Assembly (NCBI RefSeq): GCF_021531655.1
Contig: NZ_JADYUF010000001.1
Coordinates: 62,001-126,000 of the forward strand
DNA from: Leyella stercorea
Lineage (GTDB): Bacteria; Bacteroidota; Bacteroidia; Bacteroidales; Bacteroidaceae
Reading direction: 5' to 3'
Length of the DNA stretch: 64,000 nucleotides
A model generated the notes under the pieces. The model did no database searches. It was given only the letters and a program-made list of their open reading frames with translations, and was not told the origin of the DNA. The stretch's first letter is position 1. Every line of letters starts with the position of its first letter. The translations under genes were made by a program, and so were the position numbers. Below, one piece after another: positions 23,666 through 34,638 of the stretch.

Positions 23666-24640
23666 TTAGTTGTTGACGCTACCGCCCACAATATCGAGCA
23701 GTTCGTTGGTAATAGCCTGCTGACGGCTCTTGTTGTACTGAAGATTAAGCTCGCGCAGAATCTCGTCGGCATTGTCGGTAGCGGTCTGCATAGCCACCAT
23801 ACGGGCGGCATGCTCGCTTGCGATGCTGTCGAGCAAGGCTGTGTAGAGCATCAAGTGAAGATACTTGGGAATGAGCTGCGAGAGTACTGTGTTCATGTCG
23901 GGCTCTACGATGAAGTTGTCGTTGAGCGGACGAACATTCTCCTCCTGCTTCTGCTCCGCAGCCGAAGCGTTCTTCTTGAGATACTCCTGCGCCTCTTTCG
24001 AGGTCACGGTAGAGTTGAGGTCGCGAGTGCGGTCGCGCTTCAACTCCTCGGTGATGTCGATAGGCAGGAAGGTCTTACGGGTGAGAATCTGCGAACCGGC
24101 ACTCTTGAAATGGTGGTAGACCATCTCAACGCGGTCAATCTCGCCGCTTACGAACTTCTGTTCTATCTCGCGGGCTATATCAATACATTGCTTCACGTTA
24201 GGCTTTTCGGCAAGACCGGTGAAGTCGCCAGCCACATGAAGCCCCATTTTAGCCGTCTTCTCAGCAACTTTGCGTCCTATCGGGTAGACAACGATGTTGT
24301 CCTTGCCCCCCAGACTCTCCGAATACTCGTCAACAATGTGCTGGAGCAGACGGATGACATTGGCATTGAATCCGCCACACAGACTGCTGTTCGACGCGTA
24401 AACCACCAAGGCGACACGCTTCACAGGGCGCTCCACGTTGAACACGGTAGAAGCGTCGGCCTCTGAGGCGAGGAATGTCTTGAGGATGTGCTCGAGCATC
24501 GTCTCGTAGGGAAGCATGTTCTCAATCATCTGCTGGGCATGATGGAGCTTTGACGAAGCCACCATCTTCATGGCACTCGTAATCTTGCGGGTGCTATTGA
24601 CGGATGTGAGTCGGTTCTTGATTTCTTTGAGTGACGGCAT
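23666..24640 (-). CDS. atpG: ATP synthase F1 subunit gamma
   Basis: Gamma is the central rotor shaft of F1. The 324-residue protein starts MPSLKEIKNRLTSVNSTRKI and continues TSAMKMVASSKL; the C-terminal helix carries ARMVAMQTATDNADEI and LNLQYNKSRQQAITNELLDI, both diagnostic. It is longer than the usual 285-290 residues because of a charged insert near residues 200-230 (KEAQEYLKKNASAAEQKQEE). It is the last gene of the operon, 6 bases after atpA. It lies outside the part of the palindrome visible here, so only one copy is seen. Confidence 0.97.
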   Translation of the reverse strand: MPSLKEIKNRLTSVNSTRKITSAMKMVASSKLHHAQQMIENMLPYETMLEHILKTFLASEADASTVFNVERPVKRVALVVYASNSSLCGGFNANVIRLLQHIVDEYSESLGGKDNIVVYPIGRKVAEKTAKMGLHVAGDFTGLAEKPNVKQCIDIAREIEQKFVSGEIDRVEMVYHHFKSAGSQILTRKTFLPIDITEELKRDRTRDLNSTVTSKEAQEYLKKNASAAEQKQEENVRPLNDNFIVEPDMNTVLSQLIPKYLHLMLYTALLDSIASEHAARMVAMQTATDNADEILRELNLQYNKSRQQAITNELLDIVGGSVNN

Positions 24641-24646
24641 AAGCTA

Positions 24647-26233
24647 TTACTTTTTAAACTGACCTGCTACGTCAGCCATGGTCTGTTCGAGAACAGCTGT
24701 GAGCGAGTCGTCAATCTTACCACTTGCCAGAGCCTCGATAACGTCGGCATGCTGCGAGCGAATCTTGTCGAGGAACGTCTCCTGACACTCGCGCACCTTC
24801 TCTACGGGCACGTCGTGCATCAAGCCGTGTGTTCCACAATAGATGATGGCTACCTGCTCGCCTACCGGCATCGGGCTGTACTGCGGCTGGATGAGAAGCT
24901 GGTTGTTCTTGCGGCCACGGTCGATGGTCATGGCTGTCACGGCATCCATGTCGCTTGAGAACTTGGAGAATGCCTCAAGCTCACGATACTGAGCCATGTC
25001 AATCTTCAGCGTACCGGCAACCTTCTTCATACTCTTGATCTGAGCCGAACCACCTACACGCGATACGGAAATACCTACGTTGACGGCAGGACGGAAACCC
25101 TGGTTGAAGAGGTCGCTCTCAAGATAAATCTGTCCGTCGGTGATTGAAATCACGTTGGTCGGGATGTAGGCAGAAACGTCGCCTGCCTGGGTCTCGATGA
25201 TAGGCAGGGCTGTGAGCGAACCGCCACCCTTGACATGACCCTTCATGCACTCGGGCAGGTCGTTCATCTGCTCGGCTACCTCCTGCTGATCGTTGATACG
25301 TGCTGCACGCTCCAACAGACGTGAGTGGAGATAGAACACGTCGCCAGGATATGCCTCACGTCCAGAAGGACGACGCAGAATCAACGATACCTCACGGTAG
25401 GCAACAGCCTGCTTCGAAAGGTCATCGTACACAACGAGTGCCGAATAGCCACGGTCGCGGAAGTACTCGCCTATGGCGGCTCCTGCGAACGGTGCGTAAT
25501 ACTGCATGGCAGCCGGGTCGGCAGCTGTAGCCGCTACAATGATTGTGTAGGGCATGGCGCCGTGCTGCTTGAGGTTCTCGACAAGAGCGGCAACGGTAGA
25601 AGCCTTCTGGCCGATGGCTACATAGATACAGTATACGGGCTTGCCAGCCTCGTAGAAACTCTTCTGATTGATGATTGTATCGACAGCGATGGCAGTCTTA
25701 CCTGTCTGACGGTCGCCGATGATAAGCTCACGCTGTCCACGTCCGATAGGAATCATTGAGTCGACCGACTTCAAGCCTGTCTGCAACGGTTCCTTAACGG
25801 GCTGGCGATAGATAACGCCCGGAGCCTTGCGGTCGAGCGGCATCTCGAAAGCACCTGTCATGTCAATCTCGCCCTTGCCGTCGATGGCCTGTCCGAGCGG
25901 ATTGATGACACGTCCGAGCATATTGTCGTTGACACGGATAGAAGCGATGCGCTTGGTACGCTTTACTACCATGCCCTCCTTGATGCCTTCGGTAGAACCC
26001 AGAAGCACACAACCCACGTTGTCCTCCTCAAGGTTCATCACGATAGCCATAGTGCCGTTCTCGAACTCGAGAAGCTCGTTGGCCTCGGCGTTGCGGAGTC
26101 CGTAGATACGGGCCACACCGTCGCTCACCTCAAGCACAGTACCCACCTCGTCAAACTGCTGGCTGTTGTTGATGCCCTGTAGCTGCTCGAGAAGTACCTG
26201 TGACACTTCGCTTGGTTTTATTTTATCTGACAT
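24647..26233 (-). CDS. atpA: ATP synthase F1 subunit alpha
   Basis: Alpha forms the F1 hexamer with beta and binds nucleotide without catalysis. The 528-residue protein has the P-loop GDRQTGKTA, the segment [16 protein letters not shown], and [20 protein letters not shown] with the conserved arginine region [12 protein letters not shown]. Length is normal. It follows atpH after 20 bases. The first 532 bases are also present, inverted, at 63469-64000, where the window ends inside the P-loop. Confidence 0.98.
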   Translation of the reverse strand: MSDKIKPSEVSQVLLEQLQGINNSQQFDEVGTVLEVSDGVARIYGLRNAEANELLEFENGTMAIVMNLEEDNVGCVLLGSTEGIKEGMVVKRTKRIASIRVNDNMLGRVINPLGQAIDGKGEIDMTGAFEMPLDRKAPGVIYRQPVKEPLQTGLKSVDSMIPIGRGQRELIIGDRQTGKTAIAVDTIINQKSFYEAGKPVYCIYVAIGQKASTVAALVENLKQHGAMPYTIIVAATAADPAAMQYYAPFAGAAIGEYFRDRGYSALVVYDDLSKQAVAYREVSLILRRPSGREAYPGDVFYLHSRLLERAARINDQQEVAEQMNDLPECMKGHVKGGGSLTALPIIETQAGDVSAYIPTNVISITDGQIYLESDLFNQGFRPAVNVGISVSRVGGSAQIKSMKKVAGTLKIDMAQYRELEAFSKFSSDMDAVTAMTIDRGRKNNQLLIQPQYSPMPVGEQVAIIYCGTHGLMHDVPVEKVRECQETFLDKIRSQHADVIEALASGKIDDSLTAVLEQTMADVAGQFKK

Positions 26234-26253
26234 ATACTTCTGAAAAAAGTTAA

Positions 26254-26787
26254 TTAATTAAGCTGTGACAGAATGGTGTTGAGCTGCTTCTTTACGCTGG
26301 CATCCATACGATAGGTGTCGTACTCGAGCACGAATCCACCTATGATGTTAGGATTTACCTCGGTCTGGAACTCAACCGTACCATTTGTCCTTCCCTCAAC
26401 CAACTGTCGCATCTTCTTCTCCGTAGCGGAGTCGATGGTGCAGGCAGTCGTTAGTTTAGCACTGATTAGATTGTTATGCTTTCTGTACAGAGTAACAAAC
26501 GAGTTGGCGATGAATTGCATGATACTCTCACGGTCTTCTTTGAGCACAAGGGCGACAAAACGCTTTGTCAGGTCGCACGATCCTCCGGCTGCAGCCGTGA
26601 GGAGCAGACTCTCCTTCTGCTTCTTCGAGAGCATGGGATTATCTATCGTAATCCTCAGCGCAGGCGTCGTGGAGTAGCAATGGGCAAGGCTCTGCATGTC
26701 GGCATACACCTTGTCGGCCTCCTTAGCCTCAATGCCCGCCTTGAGCAAGGCGCGTGCATATCTGACCGATATTAATCCTAAATCCAT
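26254..26787 (-). CDS. atpH: ATP synthase F1 subunit delta
   Basis: Delta (OSCP) joins the b-subunit stalk to the top of F1. The 177-residue protein begins [18 protein letters not shown] and ends with the typical [28 protein letters not shown] region. Position between atpF (9 bases upstream) and atpA fits. Sequence is moderately divergent, as is usual for this subunit. Confidence 0.95.
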   Translation of the reverse strand: MDLGLISVRYARALLKAGIEAKEADKVYADMQSLAHCYSTTPALRITIDNPMLSKKQKESLLLTAAAGGSCDLTKRFVALVLKEDRESIMQFIANSFVTLYRKHNNLISAKLTTACTIDSATEKKMRQLVEGRTNGTVEFQTEVNPNIIGGFVLEYDTYRMDASVKKQLNTILSQLN

Positions 26788-26796
26788 AGCTTATAC

Positions 26797-27315
26797 TTAT
26801 TTATTATTGGCTGTAACTTCATCAAGCATCTGGTTAATGTAATCCATCTGTGCCTTATCAGTGCCGAGCTTCTGGCGCAAGACCTTCTCCGAAATCTCAA
26901 CACTCAACGCAGCTACCTGCTGGCGAATCTCGCTGATTGCAGCCTGTTTTTGGCTTTCAATCTCGGCCTTGGCATCGTTGATGATGCGGACACTCTCCTC
27001 GCGAGCCTTCTCCTGTGCCTGTGCCACGATAGCCTCACGGGTTGTGGCGGCCTCCTTGAGTATTACGGCCTGCTTCTCCCGTGCTTCCTGAAGCATCGCG
27101 TCGCTCTCCTGCTTGATGTTCTCAAGCTGGGCAGCGGCCTTCTGCGCCTTGGACAGGCTCTCGTCGATGTACTTCTTGCGCTTGTCTACCATGATTATGA
27201 TAGACGGGAAGCCGAACTTGGCGAGCACGAAGAACACCACAAGGAATGCCAAAAGCATCCAAAAGAGGAGTCCAAGGTCAGGAGTCAATATTGATGGCAA
27301 TGTACTAAAATCCAT
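26797..27315 (-). CDS. atpF: ATP synthase F0 subunit b
   Basis: Subunit b anchors the peripheral stalk in the inner membrane. The 172-residue protein has one N-terminal membrane helix (LGLLFWMLLAFLVVFFVLAKF) followed by a long charged coiled coil (residues 35-150). I use the ATG at 27315 (MDFSTLPSIL); a TTG two codons upstream is also in frame. It lies 51 bases after atpE and 9 before atpH. Confidence 0.95.
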   Translation of the reverse strand: MDFSTLPSILTPDLGLLFWMLLAFLVVFFVLAKFGFPSIIIMVDKRKKYIDESLSKAQKAAAQLENIKQESDAMLQEAREKQAVILKEAATTREAIVAQAQEKAREESVRIINDAKAEIESQKQAAISEIRQQVAALSVEISEKVLRQKLGTDKAQMDYINQMLDEVTANNK

Positions 27316-27366
27316 TTGCAATATTTTACGAACTCTTTGTTGCTATTTACGTAAGAGCGCAACACC

Positions 27367-27615
<249 letters not shown>

Positions 27616-27658
27616 TTAATTTTTTTAAGTTGTTATTTTTTTATTGTTTATTCTGTTG

Positions 27659-28714
27659 TTAAGCCTCTGCCTCCTCTTCCTTCTGAGCCAGACCGATGAA
27701 CACGGCACTCAACAAGGTGAAGACATAAGCCTGAATGAATGCCACAAGCACTTCAAGACAGTTCATGAAGAGCATCATTATGGCACTTACGAGGTTCAAA
27801 CCTATACCGTAGCCAACGCCCATCGACCATCCGAGGAAGATGACGCATGTGAAGCTCAGGATGATTGCGTGACCTGCCATCATGTTGGCAAAGAGACGAA
27901 CCATAAGAGCGAACGGCTTGGTGAAAACGCCGAAGAACTCTATGACTGGCATCAAAGGCACCGGATAAGCCTTGAGGAATACCGGCACATGGGGCCAGAA
28001 GATATCTTTCCAATACGCCTTGTTGCCGAAGAGGTTGATGGCAATCATGGTGCAGATGGCAAGGAAGAACGTAACGTTGATGTTGCCCGTAACGTTGGCG
28101 CCACCCGGGAATATCGGAAGCAAACCGAGAATGTTTGTCGTGAAGATGAAGAAGAACACCGTGAGCAGGTATGGTGCGAACGGCTTGAAGTGCTTCTCGC
28201 CTATCGACGCCTTGATAACGTCGTCGTAGATGGTCATGACGAACATCTCCATCATTCCGACAAATCCGCCAGGAGCCTCACTTCTCTCGTCCTTGCCCTT
28301 GTACCAGCGAGCACATGAAAGGAACACGGCTATCAGAATGAACACTACTATCCATATCTGAGCCACGGTCTTGGTGATGCTGAGGTCGAGCGGGCGCACC
28401 TTTGAGCCATCGGGCATGTTCTCGTAGATTTTGCCGTGATGCTCTGCGTCGAAGTAATAGTTCTCCGGCAGACTGCTCTCTGTGCAGAACGTCCACTCTC
28501 CGGTATTGGAGCTTCTGACGATTATCGGCAACGGAATGCTCAGACTCTTGCCCTCGTAAGAAGCTATGTGCCACTCATACGAGTCGGACAGGTGCTCAAG
28601 TACCGTTGTAGGGATGTCGAGCGACTTGCCGTCGTGGCCTGCTTCTCCCGCTGAAGCGAAGGCTGGCATCAATGCCAATACCAAGAGAAGTAATAATGAC
28701 TTTATCTGTTTCAT
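27659..28714 (-). CDS. atpB: ATP synthase F0 subunit a
   Basis: Subunit a forms the proton half-channels next to the c ring. The 351-residue protein is longer than the E. coli one (271): a signal-like N-terminus (LLLLLVLALMPAFASAGEA) and about 90 soluble residues precede the membrane domain, as in other Bacteroidetes. The stator arginine is in MVRLFANMMAGHAII. Further helices end NCLEVLVAFIQAYVFTLLSA. It starts 6 bases after the small membrane gene. Confidence 0.96.
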   Translation of the reverse strand: MKQIKSLLLLLVLALMPAFASAGEAGHDGKSLDIPTTVLEHLSDSYEWHIASYEGKSLSIPLPIIVRSSNTGEWTFCTESSLPENYYFDAEHHGKIYENMPDGSKVRPLDLSITKTVAQIWIVVFILIAVFLSCARWYKGKDERSEAPGGFVGMMEMFVMTIYDDVIKASIGEKHFKPFAPYLLTVFFFIFTTNILGLLPIFPGGANVTGNINVTFFLAICTMIAINLFGNKAYWKDIFWPHVPVFLKAYPVPLMPVIEFFGVFTKPFALMVRLFANMMAGHAIILSFTCVIFLGWSMGVGYGIGLNLVSAIMMLFMNCLEVLVAFIQAYVFTLLSAVFIGLAQKEEEAEA

Positions 28715-28720
28715 TATCGT

Positions 28721-29149
28721 TTATTTATTATCTTTGTCACACTCAATATGCGAATTGGTGACGTGCGAGAAGAATGCTGAATGGTGGAAAATCATCCATA
28801 AATAGAAAGCCATAAACACCAGACAGTATTCGAGCATCGCATCGCGACCTACGGCAATGTAGCATCCTACAAGCGTGAAGAGAGCCAACAACATACGGAA
28901 TCCGGACACGGCCGAAAAGAATGTCGGAAGCATATTCTGATTTGCCACGGCTATCCTTTTCCATATGAAAATGTCGGCAAGCTCCACCACAAGGGCGAAC
29001 AATGCACTCACTACAAGAGGCGGGACAAGTCCGTCAACATGAGCGAACATCTGCAGGGAAAGAACTGCCAACGACAATACCGCAACAGCCACAACGGTCT
29101 GCACAGCATAGCGTCGGCTCAATTTAGCTATCTCTGTATTTTTCAACAT
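28721..29149 (-). CDS. ATP synthase-associated membrane protein, AtpI-like position
   Basis: The 142-residue protein has four hydrophobic segments and ends in a short charged tail (SHIECDKDNK). In Bacteroidetes a protein of this kind sits between atpC and atpB, where AtpI, a c-ring assembly and magnesium helper, is found in other phyla. Sequence similarity to AtpI is too weak for me to name it. It overlaps no gene; spacing is 15 bases from atpC and 6 to atpB. Confidence 0.75.
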   Translation of the reverse strand: MLKNTEIAKLSRRYAVQTVVAVAVLSLAVLSLQMFAHVDGLVPPLVVSALFALVVELADIFIWKRIAVANQNMLPTFFSAVSGFRMLLALFTLVGCYIAVGRDAMLEYCLVFMAFYLWMIFHHSAFFSHVTNSHIECDKDNK

Positions 29150-29164
29150 GTCAACCGGGTTTCA

Positions 29165-29407
29165 TTAAAGTTCAACACAAACATTGACGCTGTTCTTCTG
29201 CACTTCAACGAAACCGCCCATTGCCTTCACCTCATGCTCGCCTTCAGAGTCAAAAAAAGCAATACGTCCGCTGTTGAGTGTAGAGATTATAGGAGCGTGA
29301 TTGGGGAGTATCTCAAACTCGCCGCTTGCACCCGGCACGACAACACGGTCGACCGTTCCTACAAACTCCACCTTCTCTGGAGAGACGATTCTTAAACTCA
29401 AACTCAT
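29165..29407 (-). CDS. atpC: ATP synthase F1 subunit epsilon (short form)
   Basis: Epsilon links gamma to the c ring. Only 80 residues are encoded, against about 135 in E. coli. The N-terminal beta-sandwich is complete (LRIVSPEKVEFVGTVDRVVV, GEFEILPNHAPIISTL), but the C-terminal helical hairpin, which inhibits ATP hydrolysis in many bacteria, is absent. This appears natural for the group: the stop is followed directly by the next gene. It starts 29 bases after atpD. Confidence 0.95.
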   Translation of the reverse strand: MSLSLRIVSPEKVEFVGTVDRVVVPGASGEFEILPNHAPIISTLNSGRIAFFDSEGEHEVKAMGGFVEVQKNSVNVCVEL

Positions 29408-29436
29408 AGTTTACAAGTATTTAGTGTGTAAGCAGA

Positions 29437-31014
<1,578 letters not shown>

Positions 31015-31092
31015 TTATACGAAAGAATATTTAATCTTTATTGTACTTTTTCTTTCCAAATATGCCATTTTTGTAGTGTAAATCGACCACTT

Positions 31093-32070
31093 TTAGATGC
31101 TCAGTTCGTCGAGCACCTTGATGAGCTTGCGGTCGAACGGCTTGTCACTACGAATGGCTTCGCTCAGGGGTACGTACACTATCTCGTTGTTGCGCACACC
31201 AATCATCACGTTGCGCTGGCCCTGTAGTATTGCCTCGATGGCACCTACACCAGTACGGGAAGCAAGGATACGGTCGTGAGCGCTTGGACGTCCGCCACGC
31301 TGCAAGTGTCCGAGAATAGACACACGTACATCGTACTGCGGGAACTCGTTCTTCACGCGCTCGGCATAATACATGGCGCCACACTTCGGGCTTTCCGAAA
31401 CGATTACGATGCAGCTCTTCTTCGACTTACGGATGCCACGCTCCATGAAGCGTGCCAACTGGTCAACGTCGGTAGAGTCTTCAGGAATAATGGCTGCCTC
31501 GGCACCACTTGCAATGGCAGAGTTCTGTGCGAGGAAACCAGCATCACGTCCCATCACCTCAATAAAGAAAATACGCTCATGGCTCTGGGCTGTGTCGCGG
31601 ATGCGGTCAACACATTCTACGATGGTATTCATAGTAGTGTCGTAACCAATGGTTGAATCTGTACCATAGAGGTCGTTGTCGATAGTGCCCGGCAAGCCAA
31701 TGCAGCAGATGTCATACTTTTTGGCAAACTCCATAGCACCAGTCAACGAACCGTTACCACCGATAACAACCAAAGCATCAATACCATGAGCCTTAATCTG
31801 CTCATAAGCCTTCTCCTTGCCCTCATCGGTAGTAAATTCCTTGCAACGTGCTGTCTTAAGGATTGTACCACCCGACATAATTATACCACTAACGTTTTCG
31901 GTTGTAAAATCCTCAATATCGCCATTTATAAGACCATCGTAACCACGATAGATACCTTTTATATTAAATCCATTGCATATACCCGCACGAGTCACGGCAC
32001 GAATTGCAGCATTCATTCCCGGGGCATCGCCACCGGAAGTCAAGATTCCAATTGTCTGAATTTTAGCCAT
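31093..32070 (-). CDS. pfkA: 6-phosphofructokinase
   Basis: PfkA phosphorylates fructose 6-phosphate in glycolysis. The 325-residue protein has [14 protein letters not shown], the catalytic [12 protein letters not shown] (usual PGTIDND), VEVMGRDAG and [14 protein letters not shown]. The nucleotide motif is GGNGS (Asn106), where ATP-dependent enzymes usually have GGDGS; the following Gly still indicates ATP rather than pyrophosphate. The codon is AAC in both arms. The gene lies between nhaD and atpD on the same strand but separated from each by over 100 bases. Confidence 0.93.
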   Translation of the reverse strand: MAKIQTIGILTSGGDAPGMNAAIRAVTRAGICNGFNIKGIYRGYDGLINGDIEDFTTENVSGIIMSGGTILKTARCKEFTTDEGKEKAYEQIKAHGIDALVVIGGNGSLTGAMEFAKKYDICCIGLPGTIDNDLYGTDSTIGYDTTMNTIVECVDRIRDTAQSHERIFFIEVMGRDAGFLAQNSAIASGAEAAIIPEDSTDVDQLARFMERGIRKSKKSCIVIVSESPKCGAMYYAERVKNEFPQYDVRVSILGHLQRGGRPSAHDRILASRTGVGAIEAILQGQRNVMIGVRNNEIVYVPLSEAIRSDKPFDRKLIKVLDELSI

Positions 32071-32179
32071 ACGATTTTTTTGTATTTAAGATTATTAAAT
32101 TTTCCGTTAAAGTATTAGGGTGTTTTTTTATGGGGTGTTAATAGGGTATTTATATAAGAGCATTCATAATGTAAGGGCA

Positions 32180-33553
32180 TTATACCAGCAGCCACAAACA
32201 AACCATACCTGCTATAGACGCAACGAACGAAACCCAACCCACATTGACGAAGTACCAATTGAGCTTTATGCGTTCCATCTTCATCAGGGCAAGTCCGCTC
32301 ATAGATCCTATACACAGAATGTTGCCTCCCATAGCAGCCGCATATGCTACAATCTTCCAATAGGCTCCATTCTGTCCATAAAGCGCAAGATTACTGCCCG
32401 TTTCGGCAACATCGTGCAACGAAACCATAGACATAAGTGTTGCGAAATTGTCCAATACGCTACCTACAATCTGAGTGGCAAAACCCACTACCAGCATATT
32501 GTCGGCAATACCACCCATAAAAGCATCCACTCTGTTCAGGAATCCCGTCTCGCGTACCACTCCAAGCGCAAGCATAATGCCCAGTACGAACAGTATCATC
32601 TGAATTACGCCATATTGTAGCACTCGCGGCACACGACGCTGTATCATCTGGTCGGCATTCATCAGCTTGCGATTCATCAGTTCGTTGACAATCCACAATA
32701 GCGACAGTACGCACATCGCACCAAGGAACGGACTAAGCTTAGTAATGTTATGGAATGTAGGAATAAACCACAATCCGCCAATCCCGACAAACAGCATCAA
32801 GGCTCTCTGCCACAGGTTAAGATTGGTATCATCGCCACGATAAGGCATCGTAATCCATTCGGTCTCAATACGTCGCGGCAAGCCACGTTGCAGCCAAAGT
32901 ATCGGGAAGAGCCATGCTATAAGACACGGCAGAGCCATCGTCAAAGAATAGTTGGTAGCTGTTACTGCGCCGATATTCCAAAGCACGAGCCCCGTAGGGT
33001 CGCCTATAACCGTAAGTGCACCACCACAATTTGCCGACAAAACAATGGCACATCCGAAGATGACACGCTGCCTCTGTCTGCTCACAATGGCATGCATAAT
33101 GGTAAGCATCATAACAGTCGCCGTAAGGTTGTCGAGGTTTGCCGAAATCAAGAATGTAATTGCCGACAAGGTCCAAAGCATCCTCTTGCCGCTACGCGTA
33201 CGCAGCATCTGTGAGATAAAGTCGAAGCATCCGTTGTTCTGCAATATCTCCACTATCGTCATAGTAGAAAGCAAGAAGAGAACAATCTCAGACGCTCTGC
33301 CCACATATTTCAAGAAAAGATTCTGAAAAATATACTGCTTTACGGCAGCCGACGAAGCCGGTGCGCCATCCAAGAACGAAGCGTAGTCCTTGGCGTGCTG
33401 TCCCATAACAAAATCCGATCCATAACAAATGTAAAGTATCCAGCCAAGCGTCCCTACAAAGATGGCAACCGCAGCTTTGTTTACATTGGTAAATTTCTCT
33501 GTCGCTATCAAGAAATAGCCAATTAGTATTATTGTTATGATGACAAGAGTCAT
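32180..33553 (-). CDS. nhaD: NhaD-type sodium/proton antiporter
   Basis: The 457-residue inner-membrane protein belongs to the ion transporter (ArsB/NhaD) superfamily and probably exchanges Na+ for H+. It has about twelve hydrophobic segments. Visible family motifs are ISANLDNLTATVMMLTIMH and ANCGGALTVIGDPTGLVLWN, each with conserved polar residues inside a membrane helix. I start at 33553 (MTLVIITIILIGYF): the frame is open 47 codons further upstream, but a -7 box (TACCTTTG) lies in that stretch. Confidence 0.88.
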   Translation of the reverse strand: MTLVIITIILIGYFLIATEKFTNVNKAAVAIFVGTLGWILYICYGSDFVMGQHAKDYASFLDGAPASSAAVKQYIFQNLFLKYVGRASEIVLFLLSTMTIVEILQNNGCFDFISQMLRTRSGKRMLWTLSAITFLISANLDNLTATVMMLTIMHAIVSRQRQRVIFGCAIVLSANCGGALTVIGDPTGLVLWNIGAVTATNYSLTMALPCLIAWLFPILWLQRGLPRRIETEWITMPYRGDDTNLNLWQRALMLFVGIGGLWFIPTFHNITKLSPFLGAMCVLSLLWIVNELMNRKLMNADQMIQRRVPRVLQYGVIQMILFVLGIMLALGVVRETGFLNRVDAFMGGIADNMLVVGFATQIVGSVLDNFATLMSMVSLHDVAETGSNLALYGQNGAYWKIVAYAAAMGGNILCIGSMSGLALMKMERIKLNWYFVNVGWVSFVASIAGMVCLWLLV

Positions 33554-33579
33554 AAGCTGTATATTAGATTTATCGGTTG

Positions 33580-33587
33580 CAAAGGTA
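33580..33587 (-). promoter_or_regulatory. -7 element of nhaD promoter
   Basis: The minus strand reads TACCTTTG, 26 bases before the ATG. CTTG lies 18 bases further upstream as a weak -33. Confidence 0.6.
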
Positions 33588-33722
33588 CAAAAATATCTGA
33601 ACTGCACAAGTTTTAAATCTAAAAAATAAAAATAGTTAACAGAGATTTGATTCAAATGCAATAAGCCTCTATCTTTTAATAAAATATAGGTCATGTTTTT
33701 ATTCTTAATATAAAAAAATAAG

Positions 33723-33730
33723 TACCTTTG
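33723..33730 (+). promoter_or_regulatory. -7 element of nudC promoter
   Basis: TACCTTTG lies 32 bases before the nudC ATG; the -33 region is only T-rich. It is divergent to the nhaD promoter. Confidence 0.55.
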
Positions 33731-33762
33731 TATTTAAAATATAACCTTTTTAAAACATTACT

Positions 33763-34542
33763 ATGTACTACTGGTTTGTATTCAACAATAAAGGGGAGCT
33801 TCTCCTACAAAAATGTGCGGATGGTACTTTTACCATCCCGTATTGCGAGCAAGCACCCGTCACGACCACTCACAATACTCATATTATGGACATTTCGCCT
33901 ATGGACAGCGGGCAGAAGGTGAAAGCCTTGCAGATAGACGATGTGCAGACTTGTACAGACGGCACATTCGAATTGTGCGGTCTCCGACAGTCGTTCTACA
34001 AACTTTCGCATCCTCTTTATCTGAAAGCCGGCAAATGCCATGAGCTGCTCTACTGGGACCGCAACACGCAATATTGTGGCGTATGCGGGTCGCCTATGGT
34101 GATGGATACAGACATTTCAAAGAAATGCCCTAATTGCGGCAAGACCATTTGGCCCCAACTGGCTACTGCCATAATCGTACTCATAAACCGTGGCGACGAC
34201 CTGCTGTTGGTACACGCCAAAAACTTCAAGACCGACTTCTACGGATGTATTGCCGGATTTGTAGAGACTGGCGAATCGCTCGAAGAGGCAGTAAGACGTG
34301 AGGTATGGGAAGAGGCGTCCATCTCAATAAAAAATCTGAGATACTTCAAGTCGCAGCCATGGCCCTACCCTTGCGGCCTCATGGTTGGCTTCTTTGCCGA
34401 ATACGACGGAGGCGGCCTTAAGTTACAGGAGTCGGAATTGTCGCGCGGCAACTGGTTTAACAAGAACAATCTGCCTACAATTCCCGAAAAACTCAGCCTT
34501 GCAAGAATGCTGATTGACAAATGGCTGGAAGAACACGAGTGA
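33763..34542 (+). CDS. nudC: NAD(+) diphosphatase / NAD-capped RNA decapping enzyme
   Basis: NudC hydrolyses NAD(H) to NMN(H) and AMP, and removes NAD caps from RNA. The 259-residue protein has the zinc ribbon Cys105-x2-Cys108 and Cys122-x2-Cys125, the NUDIX box from Gly165 to Ile187 (GFVETGESLEEAVRREVWEE), and the NudC signature SQPWPYP at residue 197. Length and order are as in E. coli NudC (257). The gene is alone on its strand; the following 96 bases hold a partial dispersed element. Confidence 0.95.
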   Translation: MYYWFVFNNKGELLLQKCADGTFTIPYCEQAPVTTTHNTHIMDISPMDSGQKVKALQIDDVQTCTDGTFELCGLRQSFYKLSHPLYLKAGKCHELLYWDRNTQYCGVCGSPMVMDTDISKKCPNCGKTIWPQLATAIIVLINRGDDLLLVHAKNFKTDFYGCIAGFVETGESLEEAVRREVWEEASISIKNLRYFKSQPWPYPCGLMVGFFAEYDGGGLKLQESELSRGNWFNKNNLPTIPEKLSLARMLIDKWLEEHE

Positions 34543-34568
34543 ATTTTGAATGTTGAGTGTTGAATTAT

Positions 34569-34612
34569 AGGAGGCTATGGCGTCCTCGCCGTAGCCTGAG
34601 CAGTTGACAATA
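34569..34612. repeat. Dispersed element, partial copy C
   Basis: The hairpin (AGGCTATGGCG, TCCT, CGCCGTAGCCT) and the following GAGCAGTTGACAATAATGAG resemble the start of copy B at 21833. The CACGAAT part is missing. The mirrored copy is at 55090-55133. Confidence 0.75.
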
Positions 34613-34638
34613 ATGAGTTTTGATTTAGTTATTAAGAT

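Noticed and set aside
33554..33694. Upstream start for nhaD giving 504 residues
   Set aside because: The extra 47 codons contain the -7 promoter element and do not resemble the family.
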